NCBI RefSeq assembly: GCF_000264455.2
Contig: NC_017956.1
Location: forward strand, 3,855,493 to 3,919,492
Source of the DNA: Tistrella mobilis KA081020-065
Lineage (GTDB): Bacteria; Pseudomonadota; Alphaproteobacteria; Tistrellales; Tistrellaceae
Length of the DNA stretch: 64,000 bases
Direction of reading: 5' to 3'
In this document: in pieces, positions 26,487 to 36,935 of the stretch
Layout: each line of letters opens with the position of its first letter
Position numbering within the stretch: position 1 is the stretch's first letter
Notes under the pieces: model-generated
The model's database searches: none
The model's input: only the letters and a program-made list of their open reading frames with translations
Told to the model about the DNA's origin: nothing
Translations under genes and position numbers: made by a program

Positions 26487-27415
26487 CCGGATGGCTGCGG
26501 GCCGCCGTGCTTCTGCCGGTCTATCTGGCGGTGACGGCGGCACTGATCCCGGTGCAGGCGGCACTGGTGGCTTTGAAGCTGCCCGGCGCCGTACTGTTCC
26601 CGCGCTTCTATCACCGGCTGACCTGCCGGCTGATCGGCTTCGACGTCGATGTGGTCGGCACGCCGGTCCGGGACCGGCCGGCCCTGTTCGTTTCCAACCA
26701 CAGCTCCTATCTCGACATCTCTGTGCTGGGATCGGTGATCGCCGGCTCGTTCATCGCCAAGAGCGAAGTGGCGGACTGGCCGCTCTACGGCCTGCTCGCC
26801 AAGCTGCAGCGCACCGTGTTCGTGAAGCGCGAGCGCAGCCGCACGGCCGAACAGGCCGACGAAGTGGCCAGGCGGCTGGAAGCGGGCGACCGGCTGATCC
26901 TGTTCCCCGAGGGCACCAGCAATGACGGCCAGCGGGTGCTGCCCTTCCGCACCGCCTTTTTCTCGGTGGCGGATCGCCGGCCGGGCGGGCGGCCGCTGGT
27001 GGTGCAGCCGGTCTCTCTGGCCTATACCCATGTCCGCGGCATGCCCATGGGGCGCAAGCTGCGTCCGTCCTATGCCTGGTATGGCGACATGGATCTGGCG
27101 GGCCATCTGTGGACCGCCCTGACCCTTGGCCCCGCCCGGGTGGAACTGGTTTTCCATCCACCGGTTACCATCGATGACTTCAAGGACCGCAAGGCGCTTG
27201 CCCGCCATTGCGAGCAGGCCGTCTCGGCGGGGGTTGCCCAGGCATTGCAGGGCCGTTCGACGGCGGCGCTCGCCCTCATCGGCCAGGCGCTGGCGCAGCG
27301 CGGTCCGGCAGTGGAGGGCGGCGCCCTTCAGGTGGCCGAAGAGGACGAGCCGCTCGACCCCCAGGAGATCGATGCAGCCGAGGGTGATGGGACCTCCGAG
27401 GACGTCCCGGCCTGA
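26483..27415 (+). CDS. olsA: Lysophospholipid acyltransferase family, OlsA-like
   Basis: A 310-residue PlsC-fold O-acyltransferase. The catalytic motif HxxxxD is intact as N72-H73-SSYL-D78, and the acceptor-binding motif FPEGTS begins at F142. A membrane segment fills residues 8-30 and a second hydrophobic stretch flanks the active site, placing it on the inner leaflet. Coupled to olsB, it should add the second fatty acid to lyso-ornithine lipid; acylation of lysophosphatidic acid is an alternative because OlsA and PlsC share the fold. The C-terminal 50 residues are acidic and not conserved. Confidence 0.87.
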   Translation: MTGWLRAAVLLPVYLAVTAALIPVQAALVALKLPGAVLFPRFYHRLTCRLIGFDVDVVGTPVRDRPALFVSNHSSYLDISVLGSVIAGSFIAKSEVADWPLYGLLAKLQRTVFVKRERSRTAEQADEVARRLEAGDRLILFPEGTSNDGQRVLPFRTAFFSVADRRPGGRPLVVQPVSLAYTHVRGMPMGRKLRPSYAWYGDMDLAGHLWTALTLGPARVELVFHPPVTIDDFKDRKALARHCEQAVSAGVAQALQGRSTAALALIGQALAQRGPAVEGGALQVAEEDEPLDPQEIDAAEGDGTSEDVPA

Positions 27416-27434
27416 CGAAGACCGGGTGTGCGTC

Positions 27435-27464
27435 TTGAAGCGGCCGCGGTGCGGCTGATATCTT
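27435..27464 (+). promoter_or_regulatory. Candidate promoter for the miaB-phoH-ybeY operon
   Basis: TTGAAG (27435-27440) and TATCTT (27459-27464) are separated by 18 bp and lie 55 bp before the miaB start. The match is moderate, with no visible operator. Confidence 0.5.
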
Positions 27465-27519
27465 GCGGGTGAGGCGGTCAGCGGACCGCGGCCCGATCAG
27501 AACGAGGCCCGAGGCGAGG

Positions 27520-28919
<1,400 letters not shown>

Positions 28920-28923
<4 letters not shown>

Positions 28924-30107
28924 CGGCCCGGCGCACCGATCGCGCGGCGCGCGGTCGCACCCCCATGGCTGCCGAGCGGGTTGCCGCAGCCGACATCGAT
29001 GCGGTGATCCTGGATTTCGACGACAACCACCTGCTCGCGCTGCTGGTCGGCGAACATGATGAGCATCTGGTGCGGATCGAAAGCCAGCTTGGCGTGCACA
29101 TCGTCAGTCGCGGCAACCGCCTGGCGATTCAGGGCAGTGAAAGCGCCCAGGATGCCGCCGCCGATGTGCTGGATGGACTTTACCAGCGACTGAAGCGCAA
29201 CCTGATCGTGACCATGGCCGAGGTCGACGCCGCAATCCGCATGGTCACCCAGGCAGCGACGGCGGCACTCGGTACCGAGGCGGTGGAAATTCCGCCGGCA
29301 GAGGCGACCACCACGGTCACGCATCCGGCGGCGGGACGGAACGGCGATCACGGTGCGCAGGCCGGCGCCTACATCACCGGCGAAGTGGTCATCAAGACCA
29401 AGAAGAAGCGCATCACGCCCCGGTCCATGCGCCAGGGGGCCTATCTGTCTGCGATCCGCGATCACGATCTGGTCTTTGGCATCGGTCCGGCGGGTACGGG
29501 CAAGACCTATCTGGCGGTGGCCATGGCGGTGGCGCTGTTCCTGGAAAAGAAGGTCGACCGCATCATCCTGTCGCGTCCGGCGGTGGAGGCGGGGGAGCGG
29601 CTGGGCTTTCTGCCCGGCACGCTGGAGGAGAAGGTGAACCCCTATCTCCGCCCGCTCTACGATGCGCTTCAGGATACCCTGCCCGACGACATCGTCTCCA
29701 AGCTGATCGAAAGCGGCAAGATCGAGGTGGCGCCGCTCGCTTTCATGCGCGGCCGCACGCTGTCCAACGCCTTCGTGATCCTGGACGAGGCGCAGAATAC
29801 CACCGCGGTGCAGATGAAGATGTTCCTCACCCGCCTGGGTGAGAACAGCCGCATGGTGATCACCGGCGACCTGTCGCAGATCGACCTGCCGGCCGGCACC
29901 GTTTCGGGCCTGTCGGATGCGCTGTCGGTGCTGGGGCGGCTCAAGGAGGTGCCGGTCGTCACCTTCGACGATACCGATGTCGTCCGCCACCCGCTGGTGG
30001 CCCGCATCGTGCGCGCCTATGACGCCCGTGACGAAGCCCGGCGCCGACCACGCCGGCAGGCGGAACGTGGCGCCGTCCCCGCAAAGGCCGGGGAGGGCAC
30101 GGCATGA
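28920..30107 (+). CDS. PhoH-family ATPase (PhoH-like)
   Basis: A cytoplasmic P-loop ATPase of the PhoH/YbeZ family, thought to work with YbeY in RNA metabolism. With a start at TTG 28920 the protein has 395 residues: a KH-like N-terminal part, Walker A GPAGTGKT at 189-196 and Walker B VILDEAQ with D289-E290. TTG 28920 overlaps the miaB stop as TTGA and has a GGGGTGG stretch upstream; ATG 28965 (380 residues) is the alternative but lacks a ribosome-binding site. The stop overlaps the ybeY start as ATGA. Despite its name it need not be Pho-regulated, and no Pho box is seen here. Confidence 0.9.
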
Positions 30108-30763
30108 CCGGCCTGCCGCCGCGGGAGGATGGCGACGAGGGTGTGGCAGAGGATGTCGAAACGCTCGCTCTCATGGGGGGCCGGGTGGAGATCGCCCTGC
30201 AGCGCGTCGGGGACATCTGGGCCGATCCGTGCTGGGACGAGCCGGCGGCCCGGCTGGACGGGCCGCTGTCCGAGGCGATCGGTCGTCTGGCTGGCGCCTT
30301 GCTGACCATGGCGGCCTCGGACCTGCTCGCGCGGGTGGAGGACCGGCTGATCGAGATCTCGGTCACGCTGACAGACGATGCCGCCGTGCGCGAACTGAAC
30401 CGCGACTGGCGGGAGAAGGATAAGCCGACCAACGTCTTGTCCTTTCCTGCAGAGTCCATCGATCCGGACGATCCGGAGACGATGGACGAGGTCCTCGACA
30501 TGCTGCCGGCAGAGGCACCGCTGATGCTGGGCGACGTGATCGTCGCAGCCGAGACGGTGAGGGCCGAGGCCGCCGCGCAGGGCAAGGTACCGCGGGCCCA
30601 TCTGATGCATCTGATCGCCCACGGCCTGCTGCATCTGCTTGGCCACGACCATGTCGATGACGATCAGGCCGAGCAGATGGAATCCATCGAGATCCGCTGT
30701 CTGGCGGGCTTCGGCATCGCAGACCCCTATGCCGAGATCGAGGGCGCGCCCGACGCGGACTGA
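30104..30763 (+). CDS. ybeY: rRNA maturation endoribonuclease YbeY
   Basis: Metal-dependent endoribonuclease needed for 16S rRNA 3'-end maturation and 70S quality control. The zinc-binding signature HGLLHLLGHDH spans residues 173-183, with ligands H173, H177 and H183, and TNVLSFP near residue 109 is the other family hallmark. At 219 residues it is longer than E. coli YbeY (155) because of a roughly 60-residue N-terminal extension; an internal start is possible, but the ATGA overlap with phoH supports ATG 30104. The following 239 bp (30764-31002) contain no gene I can support. Confidence 0.93.
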   Translation: MTGLPPREDGDEGVAEDVETLALMGGRVEIALQRVGDIWADPCWDEPAARLDGPLSEAIGRLAGALLTMAASDLLARVEDRLIEISVTLTDDAAVRELNRDWREKDKPTNVLSFPAESIDPDDPETMDEVLDMLPAEAPLMLGDVIVAAETVRAEAAAQGKVPRAHLMHLIAHGLLHLLGHDHVDDDQAEQMESIEIRCLAGFGIADPYAEIEGAPDAD

Positions 30764-31002
30764 GTGCGCGCGAAGGTTGCCCGGCACCATGCTGCCGCCG
30801 CGCTGCTGCCGCGTTCAGATGGATGATTGACGACACCCCCGCCTTCGTTGGAGAGTCTGAGAAGTCGGAGGATCGGGAGGCCGTTCCGGGCAGGGCGGCA
30901 ATACGATCGACCGGACCGCAGGGCTGACCTGGGTCCGAGGGCAGGGGCCCCGGGCCCGGATCATGAGGATCCGTCGGCCGGCGGCCCATCGGGCAGGAAG
31001 CG

Positions 31003-31911
31003 ATGAGCGACCAATCTTCGTCTAGACGGCCCCGCTCGGGCGGGGCCGGCAATACTTCCCTGGGGCATCTGCTGATGTCCTGGCTCGGCGGCGGGCGTTC
31101 CCGCGACCGGGACGAACTGCGCGAGAGCCTGGTCGAACTGGCCGAGCGCATCGAAGGCGAGGAGGATGAGCGCGAGGCGCTCGATCCCGCCGAGCGCCAG
31201 CTGGTGACCAACGTCCTGAAACTCGGCGACCTGACCGTCGAGGATGTGATGGTGCCGCGTGCGGACATCATTGCCATCGAAATCTCCACTCCCATCGATG
31301 CAGCTCTCCGGGCGATGGCCGAGGCGGGGCATTCCCGGCTGCCGGTTTATCGCGGCACGCTCGACGAGCTGGTCGGCATGGTTCACCTCAAGGATGTGGT
31401 CGGGCGTCTGGGCGAGGCCGGCACGCTGGAAAGCCCCGGGCTGGTGCGGGAAGTGCTGTTCGAGGCGCCGTCCAGGCGGGTGCTCGACCTGCTGAACCGC
31501 ATGCGGACCACTCGCATTCATCTTGCCATCGTGGTCGACGAATACGGCGGCACCGACGGGCTGGTGACGATCGAAGATCTGGTCGAACAGATCGTCGGCG
31601 AGATCGAGGACGAGCACGACGATCAGCAGCAGCCGCGGCTGGAGGAAGTGGAAGACGGCGTCTTCGAGGCCGATGCCCGGCTGGATGTCGAAGAGCTGGA
31701 AGCGCGGCTCGACAGGGTTCTGGTCGATGACGACGAGGATGTCGACACGCTGGGCGGTCTGGTTTTCGCCCTGACCGGTCGTGTGCCGGCGGCGGGAGAG
31801 ACCGTCGAGCATCCGGCGGGTCTGGTCTTCGAGGTTCTGGATGCCGATCCCCGGCGGATCAAGCGGTTGCGCATCCGCGTAACCGCCCCTGAAGCCACGA
31901 CGGCCGCGTGA
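31003..31911 (+). CDS. corC: CorC/HlyC-family CBS-domain protein
   Basis: A 302-residue cytoplasmic protein with two CBS motifs ([20 protein letters not shown], about residues 83-102, and the second starting near 145) and a C-terminal CorC_HlyC transporter-associated domain (about 205-295). In enterobacteria CorC helps CorA-mediated Mg/Co efflux; in this genomic position the gene is a near-constant neighbour of lnt and ybeY and may serve membrane or metal homeostasis. [27 protein letters not shown] is the family fingerprint. Its stop overlaps the lnt start as GTGA. Confidence 0.92.
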   Translation: MSDQSSSRRPRSGGAGNTSLGHLLMSWLGGGRSRDRDELRESLVELAERIEGEEDEREALDPAERQLVTNVLKLGDLTVEDVMVPRADIIAIEISTPIDAALRAMAEAGHSRLPVYRGTLDELVGMVHLKDVVGRLGEAGTLESPGLVREVLFEAPSRRVLDLLNRMRTTRIHLAIVVDEYGGTDGLVTIEDLVEQIVGEIEDEHDDQQQPRLEEVEDGVFEADARLDVEELEARLDRVLVDDDEDVDTLGGLVFALTGRVPAAGETVEHPAGLVFEVLDADPRRIKRLRIRVTAPEATTAA

Positions 31912-33554
31912 CCCTGGCCGATAGGGACCGCCCGGCTGCGGAAGGCCGATTGCACCGCCTCGCCGACCGGATCGGCGGGCTTGGCGTGCGTGCACGTCTG
32001 GGACTGGCGGCCCTGGCCGGCGGCCTTTCGACGGCGGCACTGCCGCCGGCCGACGCCTGGCCCCTGGGCTTCATTGCCTTTACCCTGCTTCTGCTGCTGC
32101 TCGACGGCGTCCGCGGCCGGCTCTGGCCAGGATTCTGGACCGGCTGGGCCTTCGGGCTCGGCCAGTTCGCGGCAGGGCTGTACTGGATCGGTGTGGCCTT
32201 CTTCGTGGATGCGGCGGCCTTCGGGGCGCTGGCCGTGCCGTCGGTCCTGGGGCTTTCGGCCGGACTTGCAATCTTCACGGGCCTGGCCGGCCTGGCGCAG
32301 GCCCGGGCGGCGCCAAAGGGCGCCGGGCGCGTATTGTTTCTGGCGGTTGCGTGGGTGGCGGCCGAGTGGTTGCGCGGCCATCTGCTGACGGGATTTCCCT
32401 GGAATCTGGCCGGTGCCTCCGCCCTGGCTGTGCCGGCCCTGGCGCAGGGGGCTGCGATCGTCGGTACCTATGGCATGGGCCTGCTTGCCGTCGCCGTCTT
32501 TGCAGCCCCGTCGCTGGTGCTGGTGCGTGAGCCGGAGGACCGGCGGCCGGCGGCGATCACCGGTGGTCTGATCCTCGTGGTGCTGGCAGGCGTCGGTGTG
32601 TGGGGCGCCTTGCGTCTCGAGGCCCATCCGACGGCCATGGTGCCGGGGGTGAAACTCCGCCTTGTTCAGGCCGCGATCGACCAGAAGGAAAAATGGCGCG
32701 GCGGGATGAAGGCGCAGCACCTGCGCACGCATCTTGACCTGACCCGGGGCCCGGGCTTCGATACGATCACCGACGTGATCTGGCCCGAGACCGCGGTTGG
32801 CTACTATCCGCAGCAGGAAGCCGACATTCGCGAGGTGCTGGCCCAGGCCGTGCCACCGGGCGGTCTGCTGATCACGGGGGCTCCCCGTGTGGAATGGACG
32901 CAGCCGCCGCCTGGTGCGCCTGCTGGAACCGAACCGCAGCCGCGGGTGTTCAATTCCGTGATGGCGATCGACGATCAGGCGCGGATCGTGGGTGTCTACG
33001 ACAAGGCGCATCTGGTGCCCTTCGGCGAATACGTGCCGCTGCGCGAGTTCAATCCCTTCCCGAAGCTGACGGCCGGCAGCATCGATTTCACGCCCGGCCC
33101 CGGCCCGGCGACGCTGGCCCTGCCCGGCCTGCCGCCGGCCAGCCCGCTGATCTGCTACGAGGCAATCTTTCCGGGGGAGGTTACCGCGGGCTCCGCCCCT
33201 ATTGTTCGGCCAGGTTTTCTGCTGAATGTCACGAATGATGGCTGGTTCGGCCTGACCGCCGGGCCGCATCAGCATTTCGCGTCTGCACGGCTGCGGAGCA
33301 TCGAGGAAGGGCTGCCGCTGGTCCGCGCCGCCAACAATGGCATTTCGGCGATTGTCGATCCGCTCGGGCGGATCGTTGCCCTGCTGGAGCTGGATCGTCG
33401 GGGCGTGCTGGATGGACCGCTTCCGGCGGCTCTGCCGCCGACCCTCTATGCCCGCCTGGGTGATGCGTCGGCGGCGATGGCAGGACTGATTGTACTGGCC
33501 CTCGCCTTTCTGCCGGGGGGCTGGGGACGGCGCAAGCGGCAGAGGGAGGAGTGA
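31908..33554 (+). CDS. lnt: Apolipoprotein N-acyltransferase
   Basis: Inner-membrane enzyme that adds the third acyl chain to the N-terminal cysteine of lipoproteins. The 548-residue protein has about six N-terminal membrane segments (residues 30-235), a periplasmic nitrilase-like domain (about 250-505) and a last membrane segment (about 520-540). The catalytic triad is complete: E294 (WPETAVGYY), K366 (YDKAHLVPFGE) and C416 (LICYEAIFP), corresponding to E267, K335 and C387 of E. coli. GTG 31908 overlaps the corC stop. Confidence 0.95.
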   Translation: MTLADRDRPAAEGRLHRLADRIGGLGVRARLGLAALAGGLSTAALPPADAWPLGFIAFTLLLLLLDGVRGRLWPGFWTGWAFGLGQFAAGLYWIGVAFFVDAAAFGALAVPSVLGLSAGLAIFTGLAGLAQARAAPKGAGRVLFLAVAWVAAEWLRGHLLTGFPWNLAGASALAVPALAQGAAIVGTYGMGLLAVAVFAAPSLVLVREPEDRRPAAITGGLILVVLAGVGVWGALRLEAHPTAMVPGVKLRLVQAAIDQKEKWRGGMKAQHLRTHLDLTRGPGFDTITDVIWPETAVGYYPQQEADIREVLAQAVPPGGLLITGAPRVEWTQPPPGAPAGTEPQPRVFNSVMAIDDQARIVGVYDKAHLVPFGEYVPLREFNPFPKLTAGSIDFTPGPGPATLALPGLPPASPLICYEAIFPGEVTAGSAPIVRPGFLLNVTNDGWFGLTAGPHQHFASARLRSIEEGLPLVRAANNGISAIVDPLGRIVALLELDRRGVLDGPLPAALPPTLYARLGDASAAMAGLIVLALAFLPGGWGRRKRQREE

Positions 33555-33859
33555 TGGGGGCTTCTCACATTCCGGGTTGAGAGATGACGGCTTTCGCGTA
33601 AGGGGAGCCTGACCTGAGGCGTCAGATCGCAGACCGGTTGTTCGCCTACCTGCCGACACCGTGGCATCGAAGCTGGCAATCGGAACGTTGGCCACATGTC
33701 ATCAAAGGCGAGTAGGCCTGACAATGCAACCCGGAATGCGCGTTTCGGCCACTGCGATGCCCGCGCCGGGGTTGACCCATGCCATGGCGTGATGTCATCT
33801 ATCCGCCTGACAAACGGGCCGGAATTGAAGGCAACCGTGAGCGAGGAGGGATGTGACGG
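33555..33859. other. lnt-XRE intergenic region
   Basis: 305 bp without a supported gene. It holds a candidate promoter for the next gene: TTGACC at 33772-33777 and TCATCT at 33795-33800 with a 17-bp spacer. A small stem, CTGAC-GTCAG, occurs around 33611-33627. No tRNA-like cloverleaf was found. Confidence 0.5.
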
Positions 33860-34297
33860 ATGGCGACGCGACTGAACCCAATTGATGCCCATGTCGGTGG
33901 TCGGGTGCGGCTCCGCCGCCAGCTCATGGGCCTTAGTCAGGAAAAGCTGGGACAGCGGGTCGGCTTGACGTTCCAGCAGATTCAGAAATATGAGCGTGGG
34001 GCCAATCGCATCGGTGCAGGCCGCCTGTTTCTCATCGCCCATGCGCTCAATGTTCCGGTCTCATTTTTCTATGAAGATGTTGGAGCGGTGACACCGGACC
34101 GGGGAGCCGACGGTCTGGATGACGGTTTCGACTGGATGGTGATGGATGGCCCGGAAGCACAGACACTCGCTTTCGACTTTGCGCGCATCTCCGATCCGCG
34201 TGCGCGTGCACGGGTGGTGGAGCTTGCCCGGACCATCAGTGACGGCTTGGCGGGGCTCTCTCAAAAAATCCCTCTTGATTCCGACGTCACGCCGTGA
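33860..34297 (+). CDS. XRE-family HTH transcriptional regulator
   Basis: A 145-residue Cro/C1-type regulator. The helix-turn-helix is clear: RVRLRRQLMGLSQEKLGQRV...TFQQIQKYERGANRI (about residues 15-52). The C-terminal 70 residues are a helical region that may mediate dimerisation. A gene of this type stands ahead of metK in many alphaproteobacteria and its function is poorly known. GAGGAGG lies about 10 nt upstream of ATG 33860. Its stop codon falls inside an 11-bp inverted repeat (34293-34333) that could be its operator or a stem regulating the metK leader. Confidence 0.88.
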   Translation: MATRLNPIDAHVGGRVRLRRQLMGLSQEKLGQRVGLTFQQIQKYERGANRIGAGRLFLIAHALNVPVSFFYEDVGAVTPDRGADGLDDGFDWMVMDGPEAQTLAFDFARISDPRARARVVELARTISDGLAGLSQKIPLDSDVTP

Positions 34298-34333
34298 AAG
34301 TTTCCTCTGACGACGTTTTCTAAAACTTTCACG
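34293..34333 (+). repeat. 11-bp perfect inverted repeat overlapping the XRE stop codon
   Basis: CGTGAAAGTTT (34293-34303) and AAACTTTCACG (34323-34333) are exact reverse complements with a 19-nt spacer. The arms are AT-richer than the surroundings, unlike the GC-rich terminator stems of this window, so a protein-binding site is more likely than a terminator. Confidence 0.75.
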
Positions 34334-34598
34334 CGAGTACGCGCAGTGCCGGCCGCGCCGGCCGCGGGGACGCGGGAAAGGTAAGAAGGTCGTCCGTGGT
34401 CGGATTTGTGCCGCTTGCCGCCACGTTAAACAGTGCGCTAAGTGGGCTTGGTGGTGCGCTGTCGCGTTATCTGCCGAGAACCCAGACGCACGGAGTCCAT
34501 CAGTGGTGCCAGCGCGGTTCGCCACCCGCACTGGTGCCCGGACCACGGATTCCGATCTCGTGGTCCGTCGTCGGTTCTTGAGGGGTTGAAGACGCGCC
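34334..34598 (+). promoter_or_regulatory. Structured leader upstream of metK
   Basis: About 300 bp separate the XRE gene from metK. Just before metK, CGGACCACG (34539-34547) and CGTGGTCCG (34559-34567) form a perfect 9-bp stem with an 11-nt loop, ending 31 nt before the start codon. Upstream, CAGTG (34501-34505) can pair with CACTG (34529-34533), and a GC-rich GCCGGCC block lies near 34349-34370. I could not match the consensus of a known SAM riboswitch class, although metK is a typical target. Confidence 0.5.
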
Positions 34599-35768
34599 AT
34601 GGCCCGCAGCAACTATCTTTTTACCAGCGAATCGGTTTCCGAGGGACATCCGGACAAGATCTGCGACCGGATTTCGGATGCGGTGCTGGATCATCTGCTT
34701 GCCGCAGATCCCTATTCCCGCGTCGCCTGCGAGACGCTCGCCACTACCAATCGCGTGGTGATCGCGGGCGAAATCCGTTCGCATGGTGACACCGCGCCTG
34801 CCACGATCGAACGTGTGGCCCGCGACGTGATCCGCGACATCGGCTACGAGCAGGACGGCTTCCATTGGAACACGGCGAAGGTCGAAGTGCTGCTGCACGA
34901 GCAGTCGGCCGACATCGCCATGGGCGTGGATGCCGCCGGCAACAAGGATGAAGGCGCCGGCGACCAGGGCATCATGTTCGGCTATGCCTGCCGCGAGACC
35001 GACGCGCTGATGCCGGCGCCGATCCACTATGCCCACACCATCCTGCGCAACCTGCGCACCGCTCGCCGCTCGGGCGACATTGCGGTGCTTGGCCCCGATG
35101 CCAAGAGCCAGGTGACGCTGGAATATGTCGACGGCAAGCCGGTGCGTGCGACTTCGATCGTGCTGTCCACCCAGCATCTGGCCTCGGCGTCGCAGGAAGA
35201 GGTCCGTGCGGCCGTCCTGCCGGTCATCGAAGCCTCACTGCCGGCCGGCTGGATGTGCGATGACGCGGGGCTTTACATCAACCCGACCGGCAATTTCGTG
35301 ATCGGCGGTCCGGATGGCGACGCCGGCCTCACCGGCCGCAAGATCATCGTCGACACCTATGGTGGTGCCGCTCCCCATGGCGGTGGCGCGTTCTCGGGCA
35401 AGGATCCCACCAAGGTCGACCGGTCGGCCGCCTATGCCGCGCGCTATCTGGCGAAGAATGTGGTGGCGGCCGGCCTTGCCGATCGCTGCACCATCCAGCT
35501 TGCCTATGCGATCGGCGTGTCCCATCCGCTGTCGGTCTATGTCGACACCTACGGCACCGGTCAGGTCGACGAGGCGAAGCTTGAAAAGGCGCTTCGCGAG
35601 GCGATGAACCTGACTCCCCGCGGCATCCGCGAGCATCTGAAGCTGAACCGGCCGATCTTCGGCCGCACGGCGGCCTACGGCCATTTCGGCCGCGACCCCG
35701 AGGCCGATGGCGGCTTCTCGTGGGAGAAGACCGATCTGGCGGAGACGATCAAGCAGCTTGTGCTCTGA
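34599..35768 (+). CDS. metK: S-adenosylmethionine synthetase
   Basis: Makes S-adenosylmethionine from methionine and ATP. The 389-residue protein shows the three-fold repeat with the methionine/ATP loop GHPDK at 16-20, the hexapeptide GAGDQG near residue 119 and the P-loop-like [19 protein letters not shown] (about 264-282). The ATG at 34599 precedes the conserved [18 protein letters not shown] directly. The Shine-Dalgarno sequence is distant (GAGGGG about 14 nt upstream). A strong terminator follows, so metK is transcribed separately from trmB. Confidence 0.96.
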   Translation: MARSNYLFTSESVSEGHPDKICDRISDAVLDHLLAADPYSRVACETLATTNRVVIAGEIRSHGDTAPATIERVARDVIRDIGYEQDGFHWNTAKVEVLLHEQSADIAMGVDAAGNKDEGAGDQGIMFGYACRETDALMPAPIHYAHTILRNLRTARRSGDIAVLGPDAKSQVTLEYVDGKPVRATSIVLSTQHLASASQEEVRAAVLPVIEASLPAGWMCDDAGLYINPTGNFVIGGPDGDAGLTGRKIIVDTYGGAAPHGGGAFSGKDPTKVDRSAAYAARYLAKNVVAAGLADRCTIQLAYAIGVSHPLSVYVDTYGTGQVDEAKLEKALREAMNLTPRGIREHLKLNRPIFGRTAAYGHFGRDPEADGGFSWEKTDLAETIKQLVL

Positions 35769-35787
35769 TCCCCATTCGTGCGATCAG

Positions 35788-35829
35788 CGGGGCGGCGGCC
35801 GGGAACGGCCGCCGCCCCGTTGCGTTTTC
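35788..35829 (+). terminator. Strong intrinsic terminator after metK
   Basis: A 14-bp GC-rich stem, CGGGGCGGCGGCCG (35788-35801) with CGGCCGCCGCCCCG (35806-35819), has a GGAA loop and is followed by TTGCGTTTTC. It is one of the few U-tract terminators in the window. Confidence 0.9.
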
Positions 35830-35867
35830 AACCCCATCTTCAGCCGCAAGCCGGACCCGTGCCGACG

Positions 35868-36611
35868 ATGACCAGCGCCGACGATACCCGGACCACCGGG
35901 ACCGACACCCTGGCGGATGCCGCCGGTGAGAGCATGGGCCGCCGCCATTTCGGCCGGCGGGTGGGGCGTCCGCTCAAGGCCGGGCGCAGCCGGGCGATGG
36001 AAGAGACCCTGCCCGAACTGGCGATCGCCCTGCCGGAACCCGGGACGCGGCTGGACCCTGCCGGGCTGTTCGATCGGCCGATGCGTGAAATCGTGGTCGA
36101 GATCGGATTCGGTGGCGGCGAGCATCTGATCGCCCGAGCCGAGGCCGAGCCGGATACCGGCTTCATCGGCTGCGAGCCCTATATCGGTGGCATGTCGGCC
36201 TTTCTGGTGGAACTGGAGCGCCGGGGGCTGCGCAATGTCCGGGTGCTGGGGGACGATGCGGCGAAACTGCTCGATGCCCTGCCCGACGCCTCGCTGGCCC
36301 GTGTCTATCTGCTGTTTTCGGACCCCTGGCCCAAGCGTCGCCACAACAAGCGCCGCTTCATCCAGACGGAGACGGTGGCGGGGCTTGCCCGCGTGCTCCG
36401 GCCGGGCGGGCGGCTGATCGCCGCCACCGACCATCCCGATCTCTGCGCCTGGACGCTGGCCCATCTTCGCGCCCATCCCGATTTCAGCTGGGAGGCCCGG
36501 CGGCCGGGCGACTGGCAGCGGCGGCCGGACGGGCAGATCGAGACCCGCTACGAAGCGAAGGCCCGTGCCGCCGGGCGTGTGCCGGTCTTCATGAGTTTTC
36601 GGCGCGGTTGA
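35868..36611 (+). CDS. trmB: tRNA (guanine-N7-)-methyltransferase
   Basis: SAM-dependent enzyme that methylates G46 of tRNA. In the 247-residue protein the SAM-binding loop is VEIGFGGGEHL near residues 76-86 and the family motif DPWPKRRHNKRR lies near 153-164; the C-terminal EARR...TRYEAKARAAGRVPVF also fits TrmB. The N-terminal 35 residues are basic and poorly conserved, so a later start (ATG at 35934) is possible. Its position between metK and rimP is common in alphaproteobacteria. Confidence 0.93.
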   Translation: MTSADDTRTTGTDTLADAAGESMGRRHFGRRVGRPLKAGRSRAMEETLPELAIALPEPGTRLDPAGLFDRPMREIVVEIGFGGGEHLIARAEAEPDTGFIGCEPYIGGMSAFLVELERRGLRNVRVLGDDAAKLLDALPDASLARVYLLFSDPWPKRRHNKRRFIQTETVAGLARVLRPGGRLIAATDHPDLCAWTLAHLRAHPDFSWEARRPGDWQRRPDGQIETRYEAKARAAGRVPVFMSFRRG

Positions 36612-36643
36612 CCCGGACCGCAGGGCGGACCTGCAACCGCCGC

Positions 36644-36672
36644 GCATCCCTGCGCGGGGATGCTGTGGATAA
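36644..36672 (+). other. trmB-end hairpin and adjacent DnaA-box sequence
   Basis: GCATCCC (36644-36650) and GGGATGC (36657-36663) form a 7-bp hairpin 32 bp after trmB. Directly next to it, 36664-36672 reads TGTGGATAA, an exact match to the DnaA 9-mer consensus on the minus strand, ending 5 bp before the -35 of the rimP leader promoter. A single box may be chance. Confidence 0.45.
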
Positions 36673-36677
36673 ACCCC

Positions 36678-36705
36678 TTGCGGTTCCGCGACATATGCGT
36701 ATATT
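36678..36705 (+). promoter_or_regulatory. Promoter of the rimP-nusA-infB operon leader
   Basis: TTGCGG (36678-36683) and TATATT (36700-36705) are spaced by 16 bp, with a predicted start near 36712. The first hairpin of the transcript, GTCCGC-GATT-GCGGAC (36713-36728), would begin at the 5' end. Confidence 0.65.
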
Positions 36706-36805
36706 GACCAGCGTCCGCGATTGCGGACCGCCGGCGATCCCGCCAGCGCCCAAGCCGACGAGCCATCCGCCCCGGTGAGGGAGCGGCGAGGTACGTCCGG
36801 ACGAG

Positions 36806-36871
36806 GGCCCGCCGGTGGTCGCGGTCACATGCAGCTTCCGCCGGGTGGGCCTTCCAAGCCCGCCTTTTTTT
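36806..36871 (+). terminator. Leader terminator/attenuator before rimP
   Basis: GGTGGGC (36844-36850) pairs with GCCCGCC (36858-36864; one G-U pair) and is followed by seven T residues (36865-36871), a good intrinsic terminator 65 bp before rimP. An alternative stem, GGCCC (36806-36810) with GGGCC (36847-36851) plus CCGG (36812-36815) with CCGG (36841-36844), uses the same left arm and would prevent terminator formation. This is the layout of an attenuator; the leader from about 36712 is about 160 nt. Confidence 0.7.
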
Positions 36872-36935
36872 ATTGTGCCGCGTCGGACCGCCGCCCCGAG
36901 AGGGTTCGCGAGTCGCCCCGCCACCGGAGGAGCGC

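Noticed and set aside
34334..34598. Known SAM riboswitch upstream of metK
   Set aside because: I looked for the conserved cores of SAM-II and SAM/SAH types as I remember them and found no convincing match; reported only as a structured leader.
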